Shown here: piece after piece, positions 1 through 12,500 of the stretch
How positions within the stretch are numbered: position 1 is the first letter of the stretch
Layout: every line of letters starts with the position of its first letter
Source of the DNA: Bolinopsis microptera
Taxonomy: Eukaryota; Ctenophora; Tentaculata; Lobata; Bolinopsidae
DNA length: 64,000 nt
NCBI RefSeq assembly: GCF_026151205.1
Contig: NC_087079.1
Span: 17,788,945 to 17,852,944, forward strand
Direction of reading: 5' to 3'
Position numbers and translations under genes: made by a program
Notes under the pieces: model-generated
The model's database searches: none
Seen by the model: the letters and a program-made list of their open reading frames with translations, nothing else
Told to the model about the DNA's origin: nothing

Positions 1-899
1 CCCCCCCTAGAATATCTGTTACTATAGACCCCCCCCCCTAGATATCTGTTACTATAGCACCCCCCCCCCCTAGGATATCTGTTACTATAGACCCCCCCCT
101 AGATATCTGTTACTATAGACCCCCCCCTAGATATCTGTTACTATAGCCCCCCCCCCCCTAGATATCTGTTTAGCTATAGACCCCCCCTAGATATCTGTTA
201 CTATAGCCCCCCCCTAGATATCGTTACTATAGCCCCCCCCCCCTAGAGATCTGTTTACTATAGCCCCCCCCCCCCTAGATATCTGTTACTATAGACCCCC
301 CCCCCCTAGATATCTGTTACTATAGCCCCCCCCCCCTAGATATCTGTTACTATAGCCCCCCCCCCCTAGATATCTGTTACTATAAGACCCCCCCCCTAGA
401 TATTCTGTTACTATAGCCCCCCCCCCCTAGATATCTGTTACTATAGACCCCCCCCCCTAGATATCTGTTACTATAGCCCCCCCCCCCTAGATATCTGTTA
501 CTATAGCCCCCCCCCCTAGATATCTGTTACTATAGCCCCCCCCCCCCTAGATATCTGTTACTATAGACCCCCCCCCCTAGATATCTGTTACTATAGCCCC
601 CCCCCCCTAGATATCTGTTACTATAGCCCCCCCCCTAGATATCTGTTACTATAGCCCCCCCCCCCTAGATATCTGTTACTATAGCCCCCCCCCCCTAGAT
701 ATCTGTTACTATAGCCCCCCCCCCTAGATATCTGTTACTATAGCCCCCCCCCCCTAGATATCTGTTACTATAGCCCCCCCCCCTAGATATCTGTTACTAT
801 AGCCCCCCCCCTAGATATCTGTTCTAGCCCCCCCCTAGATATCTGTTACTAAGCCCCCCCCCCCCCCCTAGATATCTGTTACTATAGACCCCCCCCCTC
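1..899. repeat. Poly-C satellite, unit about 27-30 bp
   Basis: About 32 tandem copies of a unit made of a C-run of 6 to 13 bases followed by TAGATATCTGTTACTATAG. The TAG...ATAG part is nearly invariant while the C-run varies from copy to copy, as expected of homopolymer slippage or of base-calling error in long reads. The array runs off the left edge of the window, so its full size is unknown. Long C runs could form i-motif or G-quadruplex structures; that is inference. Confidence 0.97.
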
Positions 900-3604
900 T
901 CCCTGTCTCCATTATTAATGAGCTGAGCTTGTCCTGTTGTATTGACCCCCTAGTGTGGACTACCTGTTAATTTCTCAACGTGTTAGTTAACAGTACTTGT
1001 AAGGGTGGGTTTATAAACGCACTCTCTAGACTGTTGTTGTTACTAGTTACTACCCTTACAAGCAGTGTCGTAAGTTGTAAGTTAGTACTAACAGTGAGAG
1101 TGTTCTCTTTCGTAACGTTAGTTTTTTAGTTAGTTTCTCAGATTTATAGAAGCTTCTCATTTTGTTTGTACTGACTTGTAACCGTGTCTAACTTGTGCTG
1201 TAGTGTCTGTTTCTCAGATTATAGCTTATTATTATTATGATGACGATTAGCTTTTTAAGCTCACTAAACTTAGATAAATTAGATAATTGGCATTTATTTA
1301 GTTATTATGCAACATACAAACAATGAAAACTAAAGCTAGCTGACCTTGTCTGAGCAACATATTCTCCTTTTCAATCTCATGCTCGCATATTATTGTATAT
1401 TACACATATTTACTCGCCATTTAAACATTAAACGTTTCCCAGAATTACGCCTGTCTGACCCCTAACTCTGTCCTAGTACCTATACTTAGTATAGTGTCCT
1501 GGTATAGTGTCCTAGTATAGCCACTGCCCCTATGTAATGAAATGTCAGCTCTCTCATACTCTCTCAGTTCTCACTGTGGTATTAACCCAGTGGCCTTCAA
1601 ACCCTACTTCCTAGCAATTTCACCCTTACACTATGGTATTTCAACCCACTATAATATGTATAATATGTAAGATATTTTATTGAGTGTGATACGCACACAT
1701 TGCGTTGCAGTGAAGTAGAGCGTGTTATAGTGTGTGAAAGTGTGAGTGAGTGGTAATCGTGTCGTATTTTATGTTGTTTATTTTGGAATTCTGGTGCTAA
1801 CTTCGTCAAGCAAATGATGGAACCTCATTATTCAGTTTTATTTAGTTTTATTCAGTTTTATTATGCTGTATATTCAGTTTTATTCAGTTTTATTCAGTTT
1901 TATTATGCTGTATATTCAGAGTGTATGTGGTCCCGTGTGACTGTGTTAATAGTTACTACTATCTACACACACGTTTAGTGTACTAACTACACACAAGTTT
2001 AGTGTACTAACTACACACACTATAATAACTTGTTATTGTGGCTTGTACCAGGTAGTCAGTCCCCAGTAGGTAGGATGTAGATGACATGTAGTTGTTAACC
2101 AGTAACCGCACTAATTCTGCACTGTTACTGTATTTGTCACTTTGTTACTCAGCTGTGCTGACTTGCTCTCTTCTTTTGGTAGTTTGTAATTTAACAGTGT
2201 TTAATTCTGTTTAATTCTGTAATTGTAATTTGTACATGTTCTGATGTAGGGTAGTTGCAGCCAACTAGACACTATTAGTAGGCTAACAGCTTAGTATTGC
2301 TCTGTTGAAGGTTGTAAGTTGTTTTCTCATAACTCAATGTACTCAATGTCATAATGCATTGCTGCAAATTGCTAGATATTCAGCGGTATACAATTACATA
2401 ACACAGTGATACAGAAAGGTTATTGATGTTGATACTTGAGATGCTTTGCAGCCAACTAGACACATATGTTTAATGCCATATAAGCATATAAGCAGTTTTA
2501 TTGCTGCAACATTCTAATAATTACAGAATGCACGTGTAGTTTTAGCACTAGTTTAGTGTAGTGATACTTAGTTATATTGTATCACTTGTTTAGAATGTTT
2601 AATGTGTATACATTGCTTTGCAACTAGTATTGACATGATTATGTAACTCCCTTAGAACAATCGATTATACCTTACATAACCAAAAAAGCAATAAAGCACT
2701 AGAACACAGCCCTGTACAGCCCTCTAGCTCACTACATAATATTACTGTCAGGTTATTAAAGGAATCCTATAACAGTCACTCTGTTACTCCTTTATAAATA
2801 ATACTGTTCACTACTCCTACTAGCTACTAGTTCACTACTCCTGCTAGCTAATATATAATATATCCCCCATTTAATATATCCCCCATTTGTTAATATATCC
2901 CCCATTTGTCACCATGCTGCTATATCTGTACGTTTTAATAGCCGGCACAAGCTCACTCACTGAGGACCTTTATTTTGGGGGACTGTTTCTATTTTATCCT
3001 GTGTGTTCTGTTTTAACCTAGTTTGTTTATGTGTTTCACAGTGTGTTCCACTGTGAAACACATAAACACACAGTGTGTTTCACTGTGTGTTTGTTTGCAT
3101 TTCATTTTAGAAGCTAGGTTTTGAGTAGTGCACTTTTCATGCCAGGTTTCAGCTTTACTTGTTTCAGCTTTACTTGTTTCTATTTATTTCACAAAAGAAA
3201 GTAGACTCAGTGGCGAAACGTACATTTCAGTCACCAGTTAACTTGCTAACTAAAATGCACTAATGGTAGCTACATTTAGAATTACCCCCGTAGAAACCTA
3301 CTTACTTTAGGGAGTAACCACACTTTAAGTCACACTTTAGATCCTCACGTTACACTGTTACAGTCTTCTAACTTGGACCCTGTTATAAGGTTGTTGCAAT
3401 ATATGCTACTTAACGTCGAAAGCTTCCGTAACACTTGTTCCTTAGTCCGTAAAGGGAGGGGGAGTGAGGGGGGATCAGCCATCAGGTACTTAGTCCATGA
3501 GGGGAGTGAGGGGGCAGTGAGGGGAGCATCCGGTAGAGTTATCAGAACATTGACCGTTATATAGCTGTCAAATGTCAATAGGTTAGGGTAGGGTTTTCAG
3601 CCGT
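900..3604. other. Region without a recognisable gene
   Basis: AT-rich single-copy DNA. It contains small local repeats: TTTTATTCAG units around 1,830-1,920, a three-fold AATATATCCCCCATTT word near 2,860-2,910, and G-rich runs near 3,450-3,535. The open frames here are short, start at random and show no domain or splice context. Exons of a gene continuing from 5,584 could be hidden here, but I cannot point to one. Confidence 0.5.
3024..3068. other. Perfect 20-bp inverted repeat (hairpin)
   Basis: Positions 3024-3043 and 3049-3068 are perfect reverse complements separated by a 5-nt loop (TGTTC). Related words (CACAGTGTG, TTTCACTGTG) continue to about 3,090. No gene lies beside it, so a terminator or RNA role is not supported. 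It may be a small foldback remnant. Confidence 0.8.
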
Positions 3605-3735
3605 TTGCCGCCCCTTCAGCTTTTTGCTGCCCCCTACAGCTTTTTGCCGCCCCCTTTTTGCCACCCCCTTTTTGCCGCCCCCTTTTTGCCGCCCCCTTTT
3701 TGCCGCCCCCTTCAGCTTTTTGCCGCCCCCTGGGA
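3605..3735. repeat. 14-bp GC-rich minisatellite
   Basis: Tandem units of the form TTTTTGCCGCCCCC, some carrying an insertion CAGCT. The proline/phenylalanine-rich 78-codon frame over it is a consequence of the repeat and is not called as a gene. Confidence 0.85.
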
Positions 3736-3841
3736 GCATATTGCACCCCAAATATTTTTTCTCGTCGACCGAACGTTCAATATGACAGGAGGGGTAGGTG
3801 GGCGGGTCCGTACTTTAAGTAGGTACTTTAAGGTCTCGTAA

Positions 3842-4664
3842 TATTATCAATATTATAGATATAGTTTAGTCTTATATACCTCCTGAAAGTAAACGGCGTT
3901 TCTTATTACTTTTTTAGTGGTGTTCACTGTTCAACCTATATTGACGGCTGAGCCTCTACTAGAAAATGGCATTATTGAAGTTAAATCTCCCGATATTTCA
4001 CTATTTTTCACCACCTTGTGCATTTTTTGAAATGCCCAAATGAGGTATAACCCGAGTACAATCCAATTACTTTCCCAGTGCACTGAGCTCTGTGAACCAA
4101 TCAGCAGCCAGCTTTTCCCGCACGTGTGTTTTGTGAACCAATCAGCAGCCAGCATTTCACCTACTTGCTCGTCACGTGTTATATTGAAAGACACTCACAG
4201 TTCACTCTGTTTGAAGCTCTGTAGTGCACCTCTAAATACTAAACACTACTGTTTAACATTTCTAGCTGGAGCTATTACTGCAGCATTATATATTCTGCCG
4301 TTTTCGGACAAATGTGCTTGAAGACCATTTTTGAAATTTTGGATTATCTTATCCGAATTTATTTGTAGGGTCAGGAACTATCCCTGAAAACCATCAGAAG
4401 CCATTAGATTCAAACCTCGGATTTTTGAGTGATATTTAAGCATATTTGTCAGAAAACGGCAGTTTTGCAACTTAAACTGCAGCATCCTGTAGTTAGTCCG
4501 TCGTTATTTGTTGTTTGACTGCATGCAAGATGTGCACTGTGCAGGTAGCTATTAATACAGGTAGCCATTATTAAAAACTTAGTTTCTAGTCTCCGCTCTG
4601 CCAGCTTTATACTCGAACTAGTGTAACCGTGCCTTATAAGCGATAGGCTCTTCAGGAGATAAAG
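3842..4664. other. Intergenic stretch with duplicated CCAAT-containing motif
   Basis: The word GAACCAATCAGCAGCCAGC occurs twice, about 40 bp apart (near 4,096 and 4,135), followed by a CACGTG box near 4,173. CCAAT and E-box words can be promoter elements, but no transcription unit can be tied to them. Two overlapping 87- and 93-codon frames here lack any recognisable protein signature. Just before the foldback element, 4,617-4,633 (ACTAGTGTAACCGTGCC) resembles the end of the insertion at 51,113 in gene A. Confidence 0.4.
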
Positions 4665-5395
4665 TTAAGGGGGCAGGGGGGGTCTTCATGGAAATTTTCT
4701 CAAAATCGACTTTTTAGTTATTTCTGATAGAGGGGAGTGATATCTATCAGATGCTTTTAATCCTATAGAAAAATATTGTTCCTAACCGAAATTATCGCCG
4801 GTAAAAGATCAGCGCTTGTGTGTAATTGTATTGCGCGAGCGATTTTTGATCGCATGCCCTGAAAATCGAGTCTAAAAATCTATCTTCTCTTACATTTTTT
4901 GAGCAATCAATCTCAAACTTTTAGAATATGCTCTAAGGATCATTTAGAAGAGATTGTCCAGGCAAAATTTTGAGATAGGCCTTTAAACATTTTTTATTCA
5001 ATTTTAAAAATCTTGGACCTCGAAAAATCGTCAAAAAACCAGGTCCAAGATTTTTAAAATCGAATAAAAAATGTTTAAAGGCCTATCTCAAAATTTTGCC
5101 TGGACAATCTCTTCTAAATCATCCTTAGAACATATACTGAAAGTTTGAGGGTGATTGCTCAAAAAACGTAGGAGGAGATAGATTTTTAGACTCGATTCTC
5201 AGGGACGCGATCAAAAATCGCTCGCGCAATACAATTACACACAAGCGCTGACCTTTTACCGGCAATAATTTCGGCTAGGAACAATATTTTTCTATCGGAT
5301 TAAAAGCATTTGATAGATATCACTCCCCTCTATCAGAAACAACTAAAAAGTCGCTTTTGAAAAAATTTCCATGAAGACCCCCCCTGCCCCCTTAA
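4665..5395. mobile_element. Foldback (hairpin) element, about 730 bp
   Basis: Two arms of about 350 bp are reverse complements of each other with scattered mismatches, meeting at a short loop near 5,018-5,040. Both ends read TTAAGGGGGCAGGGGGG inward. The TTAA at each outer edge is compatible with a TTAA target-site duplication as in piggyBac-type transposons, but it could equally be part of the inverted repeat. No transposase frame is present, so this is a non-autonomous foldback or MITE-like element. It lies just outside the large duplicated arm, so no second copy is visible. Confidence 0.8.
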
Positions 5396-5583
5396 ATATC
5401 TCTAAAAGTTTAAGATCTGCTAAGTGACGTTCTGTTATTTCATTTTAACCTTTTTGTCCTCCTTTTTTCCATTCACCAAAATCAATTTTTTTGCATTTTA
5501 ATTAGTCAAATAAACAAAATTAATTGATACGAGAATAACGAACCTATATAAAAGTATAAAGAGAACTAATCACCTCGCCCCAG

Positions 5584-5760
5584 TTATCAGCAAGACAGGA
5601 GTACCTGGTCTCGCTCCGTAACCAGATCACCCTTTACATGGACCTGTGTACTGAAGTGGAGGTCAAGTTGGGGGATGTGTCCAGTACTCTCGATAAACCA
5701 AACCTCTGGTTATCTAGCTCACTGGATGGAGGACTGCAGGAACAGCTCGATATCACCAAG
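5584..5760 (+). CDS. Exon of a spectrin-like gene (left copy)
   Basis: A 177-nt exon (59 codons, phase 0 at both ends) bounded by an acceptor (ACCTCGCCCCAG) and a donor (AAG then GTTTGT). It encodes a helical, leucine-heptad-rich segment (LSARQEYLVSLRNQ...) with the character of a spectrin-type helix. It is present with the same boundaries in the right arm. It ends in phase 0, and both the large exon at 18,836 (if internal) and the exon at 22,342 begin in phase 0, so it may be an upstream exon of gene S across a 13-kb intron. It may instead end a separate transcript. No upstream exon could be identified. Confidence 0.6.
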
Positions 5761-5765
5761 GTTTG

Positions 5766-6041
5766 TTATTACCTCCCTACCTCCCTACCCCCCTACCTCC
5801 CTACCTCCCTACCTCCCTACCTCCCTACCTCCCTACCTCCCTACCTCCCTACCTCCCTACCTCCCTACCTCCCTACCTCCCTACCTCCCTACCTCCCTAC
5901 CTCCCTACCTCCCTACCTCCCTACCTCCCTACCTCCCTACCTCCCTACCTCCCTACCTCCCCACCTCCCTACCTCCCTACCTCCCTACCTCCCTACCTCC
6001 CTACCTCCCCACCTCCCTACCTCCCTACCTCCCTACCTCCA
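5766..6041 (+). repeat. 8-bp minisatellite (CCTACCTC)n
   Basis: About 34 near-perfect copies, starting five bases inside the intron that follows exon 5,584-5,760. The right arm has only about nine copies (63,717-63,788). All three reading frames are open (Leu/Pro/Thr/Ser/Tyr repeats) because 8-bp units contain no stop; these frames are not genes. Confidence 0.97.
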
Positions 6042-6118
6042 TAATTGTAGGTTTACTTTTATCTCAATTTGAGGATTTCATTCAATCGTAGACTTTTTGC
6101 GAGACCCCTCCGTTCAGT

Positions 6119-6411
6119 AGTAAACAGTAAGTAAACAGTAAGTAAACAGTAAGTAAACAGTAAGTAAACAGTAAGTAAACAGTAAGTAAACAGTAAGTAA
6201 ACAGTAAGTAAACAGAAATTAAACAGTAAGTAAACAGTAAATAAACTGTAAGTAAACTGTAATTAAACTGTAATTAAACAGTAAGTAAACAGTAAGTAAA
6301 CAGTAAGTAAACAGTAAATAAACAGTAAGTAAACAGTAAATAAACAGTAAGTAAACATTAAGTAAACAGTAAGTAAACATTAAGTAAACAGTAAGTAAAC
6401 AGTAAGTTAAT
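6119..6411 (+). repeat. 11-bp repeat (AACAGTAAGTA)n
   Basis: About 26 copies with variants. Each unit contains CAG and GTAAGT, the words of a 3' and a 5' splice site, overlapping by one base. It lies in the intron after exon 5,584-5,760. The counterpart in the right arm is 63,362-63,640. Confidence 0.95.
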
Positions 6412-6565
6412 TCTCACACCGTCCAACCTGGTTAAACTTGTGAAACTGTCCTCGTTCCTAGGTGGATAGCCTACTGTTCATATTTTGTTCTTCGCACTTT
6501 ACGTTTACTGTTCTGTTCTAACCGGGATTAGAACGCCTCTTTTACCTCTGGTTCTGTAGTTTAAG

Positions 6566-9500
6566 TGAGGTTCCTACTCGCTACCCCCGGAGTTTATTCC
6601 TCATCCCACCATCCTCGTGAGGTTCCTTCTCTCTACCCCCGGAGTTTATTCCCCCTCCCACCATCCTCGTGAGGTTCCTACTCTCTACCCCCGGAGTTTA
6701 TTCCTCCTCCCACTATCCTCGTGAAGTTCCTACTCGCTACCCCCGGAGTTTATTCCTCCTCCCACCATCCTCGTGAGGTTCCTACTCGCTACCCCCGGAG
6801 TTTATTCCTCCTCCCACCATCCTCGTGAGGTTCCTACTCGCTACCCCCGGAGTTTATTCCTCCTCCCACCATCCTCGTGAGGTTCCTTCTCTCTACCCCC
6901 GGAGTTTATTCCTCCTCCCACCATCCTCGTGAGGTTCCTACTCGCTACCCCCGGAGTTTATTCCTCCTCCCACCATCCTCGTGAGGTTCCTACTCTCTAC
7001 CCCCGGAGTTTATTCCTCCTCCCACCATCCTCGTGAAGTTCCTACTCGCTACCCCCGGAGTTTATTCCTCCTCCCACCATCCTCGTGAGGTTCCTACTCT
7101 CTACCCCCGGAGTTTATTCCTCCTCCCATCATCCTCGTGAGGTTCCTACTCTCTACCCCCGGAGTTTATTCCTCCTCTCACCATCCTCGTGAAGTTCCTA
7201 CTCTCTACCCCCGGAGTTTATTCCTCCTCCCATCATCCTCGTGAGGTTCCTACTCTCTACCCCCGGAGTTTATTCCTCCTCTCACCATCCTCGTGAAGTT
7301 CCTACTCTCTACCCCCGGAGTTTATTCCTCCTCCCATCATCCTCGTGAGGTTCCTACTCTCTACCCCCGGAGTTTATTCCTCCTCCCATCATCCTCGTGA
7401 GGTTCCTACTCTCTACCCCCGGAGTTTATTCCTCCTCCCATCATCCTCGTGAGGTTCCTACTCGCTACCCCCGGAGTTTATTCCTCCTCCCACCATCCTC
7501 GTGAGGTTCCTACTCTCTACCCCCGGAGTTTATTCCTCCTCCCACCATCCTCGTGAAGTTCCTACTCGCTACCCCCGGAGTTTATTCCTCCTCCCACTAT
7601 CCTCGTGAGGTTCCTACTCGCTACCCCCGGAGTTTATTCCTCCTCCCACCATCCTCGTGAGGTTCCTACTCGCTACCCCGGAGTTTATTCCTCCTCCCAC
7701 TATCCTCGTGAAGTTCCTACTCGCTACCCCCGGAGTTTATTCCTCCTCCCACTATCCTCGTTAGGTTCCTACTCTCTACCCCCGGAGTTAATTCCTCCTC
7801 CCACCATCCTCGTGAGGTTCCTACTCTCTACCCCCGGAGTTAATTCCTCCTCCCACCATCCTCGTGAGGTTCCTACTCTCTACCCCCAGAGTTTATTCCT
7901 CCTCCCACCATCCTCGTGAGGTTCCTACTCTCTACCCCCGGAGTTAATTCCTCCTCCCACCATCCTCGTGAGGTTCCTACTCTCTACCCCCGGAGTTAAT
8001 TCCTCCTCCCACCATCCTCGTGAGGTTCCTACTCTCTACCCCCGGAGTTTATTCCTCCTCCCACCATCCTCGTGAGGTTCCTACTCTCTACCCCCGGAGT
8101 TAATTACTCCTCCCACCATCCTCGTGAGGTTCCTACTCTCTACCCCCGGAGTTAATTCCTCCTCCCACCATCCTCGTGAGGTTCCTACTCTCTATCCCCG
8201 GAGTTAATTACTCCTCCCACCATCCTCGTGAGGTTCCTACTCTCTACCCCCGGAGTTAATTCCTCCTCCCACCATCCTCGTGAGGTTCCTACTCTCTACC
8301 CCCAGAGTTTATTCCTCCTCCCACATCCTCGTGAGGTTCCTACTCTCTACCCCCGGAGTTTATTCCTCCTCCCACCTATCCTCGTGAGGTTCCTACTCTC
8401 TACCCCCGGAGTTTATTCCTCCTCCCACCATCCTCGTGAGGTTCCTACTCTCTACCCCCGGAGTTTATTCCTCCTCCCACATCCTCGTGAGGTTCCTACT
8501 CTCTACCCCCGGAGTTTATTCCTCCTCCCACTATCCTCGTGAGGTTCCTACTCTCTACCCCCGGAGTTTATTCCTCCTCCCACTATCCTCGTGAGGTTCC
8601 TACTCTCTACCCCCGGAGTTTATTCCTCCTCCCACATCCTCGTGAGGTTCCTACTCTCTACCCCGGAGTTTATTCCTCCTCCCACCATCCTCGTGAGGTT
8701 CCTACTCTCTACCCCCGGAGTTAATTCCTCCTCCCACCATCCTCGTGAGGTTCCTACTCTCTACCCCCGAGTTTATTCCTCCTCCCACCATCCTCGTGAG
8801 GTTCCTACTCTCTACCCCCGGAGTTTATTCCTCCTCCCACCATCCTCGTGAGGTTCCTACTCTCTACCCCGAGTTTATTCCTCCTCCCACCATCCTCGTG
8901 AGGTTCCTACTCTCTACCCCCGGAGTTTATTCCTCCTCCCACCATCCTCGTGAGGTTCCTACTCTCTACCCCCGGAGTTTATTCCTCCTCCCACCATCCT
9001 CGTGAGGTTCCTACTCGCTACCCCCGGAGTTTATTCCTCCTCCCACCATCCTCGTGAGGTTCCTACTCTCTACCCCCGGAGTTTATTTCCTCCTCCCACT
9101 ATCCTCGTGAGGTTCCTACTCTCTACCCCCGGAGTTTATTCCTCCTCCCACCATCCTCGCGAGGTTCCTACTCTCTACCCCCGGAGTTTATTCCTCCTCC
9201 CACTATCCTCGTGAGGTTCCTACTCTCTACCCCCGGAGTTTATTCCTCCTCCCACCATCCTCGTGAGGTTCCTACTCTCTACCCCCGGAGTTTATTCCTC
9301 CTCCCACCATCCTCGTGAGGTTCCTACTCTCTACCCCCGGAGTTTATTCCTCCTCCCACTATCCTCGTGAGGTTCCTACTCTCTACCCCCGGAGTTTATT
9401 CCTCCTCCACCATCCACGTGAGGTTCCTACTCTCTACCCCCGGAGTTTATTCCTCCTCCCACTATCCTCGTGAGGTTCCTACTCTCTACCCCCGGAGTTT

Positions 9501-12500
9501 ATTCCTCCTCCACCATCCTCGTGAGGTTCCTACTCTCTACCCCCGAGTTTATTCCTACTCCCACCATCCTCGTGAGGTTCCTACTCTCTACCCCCGGAGT
9601 TTATTCCTCTCCCACTATCCTCGTGAGGTTCCTACTCTCTACCCCCGGAGTTTATTCCTCCTCCCACCATCCTCGTGAGGTTCCTACTCGCTACCCCCGG
9701 AGTTTATTCCTCCTCCCACCATCCTCGTGAGGTTCCTACTCTCTACCCCGGAGTTTATTCTCCTCCCACCATCCTCGTGAGGTTCCTACTCTCTACCCCC
9801 CGGAGTTTATTCCTCCTCCCACTATCCTCGTGAGGTTCCTACTCTCTACCCCCGGAGTTTATTCCTCCTCTCACTATCCTCGTGAGGTTCCTACTCTCTA
9901 CCCCCGGAGTTTATTCCTCCTCCCACCATCCTCGTGAGGTTCCTACTCTCTACCCCCGGAGTTTATTCCTCCTCCCACCATCCTCGTGAGGTTCCTACTC
10001 TCTACCCCCGGAGTTTATTCCTCCTCCCACCATCCTCGTGAGGTTCCTACTCTCTACCCCCGGAGTTTATTCCTCCTCCCACCATCCTCGTGAGGTTCCT
10101 ACTCTCTACCCCCGGAGTTTATTCCTCCTCCCACCATCCTCGTGAGGTTCCTACTCTCTACCCCCGGAGTTTATTCTCCTCCACTATCCTCGTGAGGTTC
10201 CTACTCTCTACCCCCGGAGTTTATTCCTCCTCCCACCATCCTCGTGAGGTTCCTACTCTCTACCCCCGGAGTTTATTCCTCCTCCCACCATCCTCGTGAG
10301 GTTCCTACTCGCTACCCCCGGAGTTTATTACTCCTCCCATCATCCTCGTGAGGTTCCTTCTCGCTACCCCCCGGAGTTTATTCCTCCTCCCACTATCTCG
10401 TGAGGTTCCTACTCTCTACCCCGGAGTTTATTCCTCCTCCCACCATCCTCGTGAGGTTCCTACTCTCTACCCCCGGAGTTTATTCTCCTCCCACCATCCT
10501 CGTGAGGTTCCTACTCGCTACCCCCGGAGGTTTATTCCTCTTCCCACCATCCTCGTGAGGTTCCTACTCTCTATCCCCGGAGTTTATTCCTCCTCCCACC
10601 ATCCTCGTGAGGTTCCTACTCACTACCCCCGGAGTTTTTTCCTCCTCCCACCATCCTCGTGAGGTTCCTACTCGCTACCCCCGGAGTTTATTCCTCCCCC
10701 CACTATCCTCGTGAGGTTCCTACTCTCTACCCCGGAGTTTATTCCTCCTCCCACCATCCTCGTGAGGTTCCTACTCTCTACCCCTGGAGTTTATTCCTCC
10801 TCCCACCATCCTCGTGAGGTTCCTACTCGCTACCCCCGGAGTTTATTCCTCCTCCCACCATCCTCGTGAGGTTCCTACTCTCTACCCCCGGAGTTATTAC
10901 TCCTCCCACCATCCTCGTGAGGTTCCTACTCGCTACCCCGGAGTTTATTCCTCCTCCCACCATCCTCGTGAGGTTCATACTCTCTACCCCTGGAGTTTAT
11001 TCCTCCTCCCACCATCCTCGTGAGGTTCCTACTCTCTATCCCCGGAGTTTATTCCTCCTCCCACCATCCTCGTGAGGTTCCTACTCCACTACTCCGGATT
11101 TATTCCTCCTCCCACCATCCTCGTGAGGTTCCTACTCGCTACCCCCGGAGTTTATTCCTCTTCCCACCATCCTCGTGAGGTTCCTACTCTCTATCCCCGG
11201 AGTTTATTCCTCCTCCCCCCATCCTCGTAAGGTTCCTACTCACTACCCCCCGGAGTTTATTCCTCCTCCACCATCTCGTGAGGTTCCTACTCGCTACCCC
11301 CGAAGTTTATTACTCCTCCCACCATCCTTGTGAGGTTCCTTCTCACTACCCCCGGAGTTTATTCCTCCTCCCACTATCCTCGTGAGGTTCCTACTCTCTA
11401 CCCCCGGAGTTTATTCCTCCTCCCACCATCCTCGTGAGGTTCCTACTCTCTACCCCCGGAGTTTATTCCTCCTCCCCCCATCCTCGTGAGGTTCCTACTC
11501 GCTACCCCCCGGAGTTTATTCCTCCTCCCACCATCCTCGTGAGGTTCCTACTCGCTACCCCCGGAGTTGATTCCTCCTCCCACTATCCTCGTGAGGTTCC
11601 TACTCTCTACCCCCGGAGTTTATTACTCCTCCCACCATCCTCGTGAGGTTCCTACTCTCTACCCCGGAGTTTATTCCTCCTCCCACCATCCACGTGAGGT
11701 TCCTTCTCTACCCCCGGAGTTTATTCCTCCTCCCACCATCCTCGTGAGGTTCGTACTCGCTACCCCGAAGTTTATTCCTACTCCCACCATCCTCGTGAGG
11801 TTCCTACTCTCTACCCCCGGAGTTTATTCCTCCTCCCACTATCCTCGTGAGGTTCCTACTCTCTACCCCCGGAGTTTATTCCTCCTCCCACCATCCTCGT
11901 GAGGTTCCTACTCCTCCCACCATCCTCGTGAGGTTCCTACTCTCTACCCCGGAGTTTATTCCTCCTCCCACTATCCTCGTGAAGTTCCTACTCTCTACCC
12001 CCGGAGTTTATTCCTCCTCCCACTATCGTCGTGAGGTTCCTACTCTCTACCCCCGGAGTTTATTCCTCCTCCCACCATCCTCGTGAGGTTCCTACTCGCT
12101 ACCCCCGGAGTTTATTACTCCTCCCACCATCCTCGTGAGGTTCCTACTCTCTACCCCCGGAGTTTATTCCTCCTCCCACCATCCTCGCGAGGTTCCTACT
12201 CTCTACCCCCGGAGTTTATTCCTCCTCCCACTATCCTCGTGAGGTTCCTACTCTCTACCCCCGGAGTTTATTCCTCCTCCCACCATCCTCGTGAGGTTCG
12301 TACTCGCTACCCCGAAGTTTATTCCTACTCCCACCATCCTCGTGAGGTTCCTACTCTCTACCCCCGGAGTTTATTCCTCCTCCCACTATCCTCGTGAGGT
12401 TCCTACTCTCTACCCCCGGAGTTTATTCCTCCTCCCACCATCCTCGTGAGGTTCCTACTCGCTACCCCCGGAGTTTATTCCTCCTCCCACCATCCTCGTG

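Noticed and set aside
1-899. Telomere
   Set aside because: Unit is about 28 bp with variable C-runs and does not match TTAGGG-type telomeric repeats.
3931-4321. Frames of 87 and 93 codons on opposite strands
   Set aside because: They overlap each other, contain a duplicated CCAAT-like word and show no recognisable domain or splice context.
5638-6091. Pro/Leu/Tyr-rich frames of 93-144 codons over the CCTACCTC array
   Set aside because: The real exon stops at the donor at 5,760; the remainder is intronic 8-bp repeat open in all frames.
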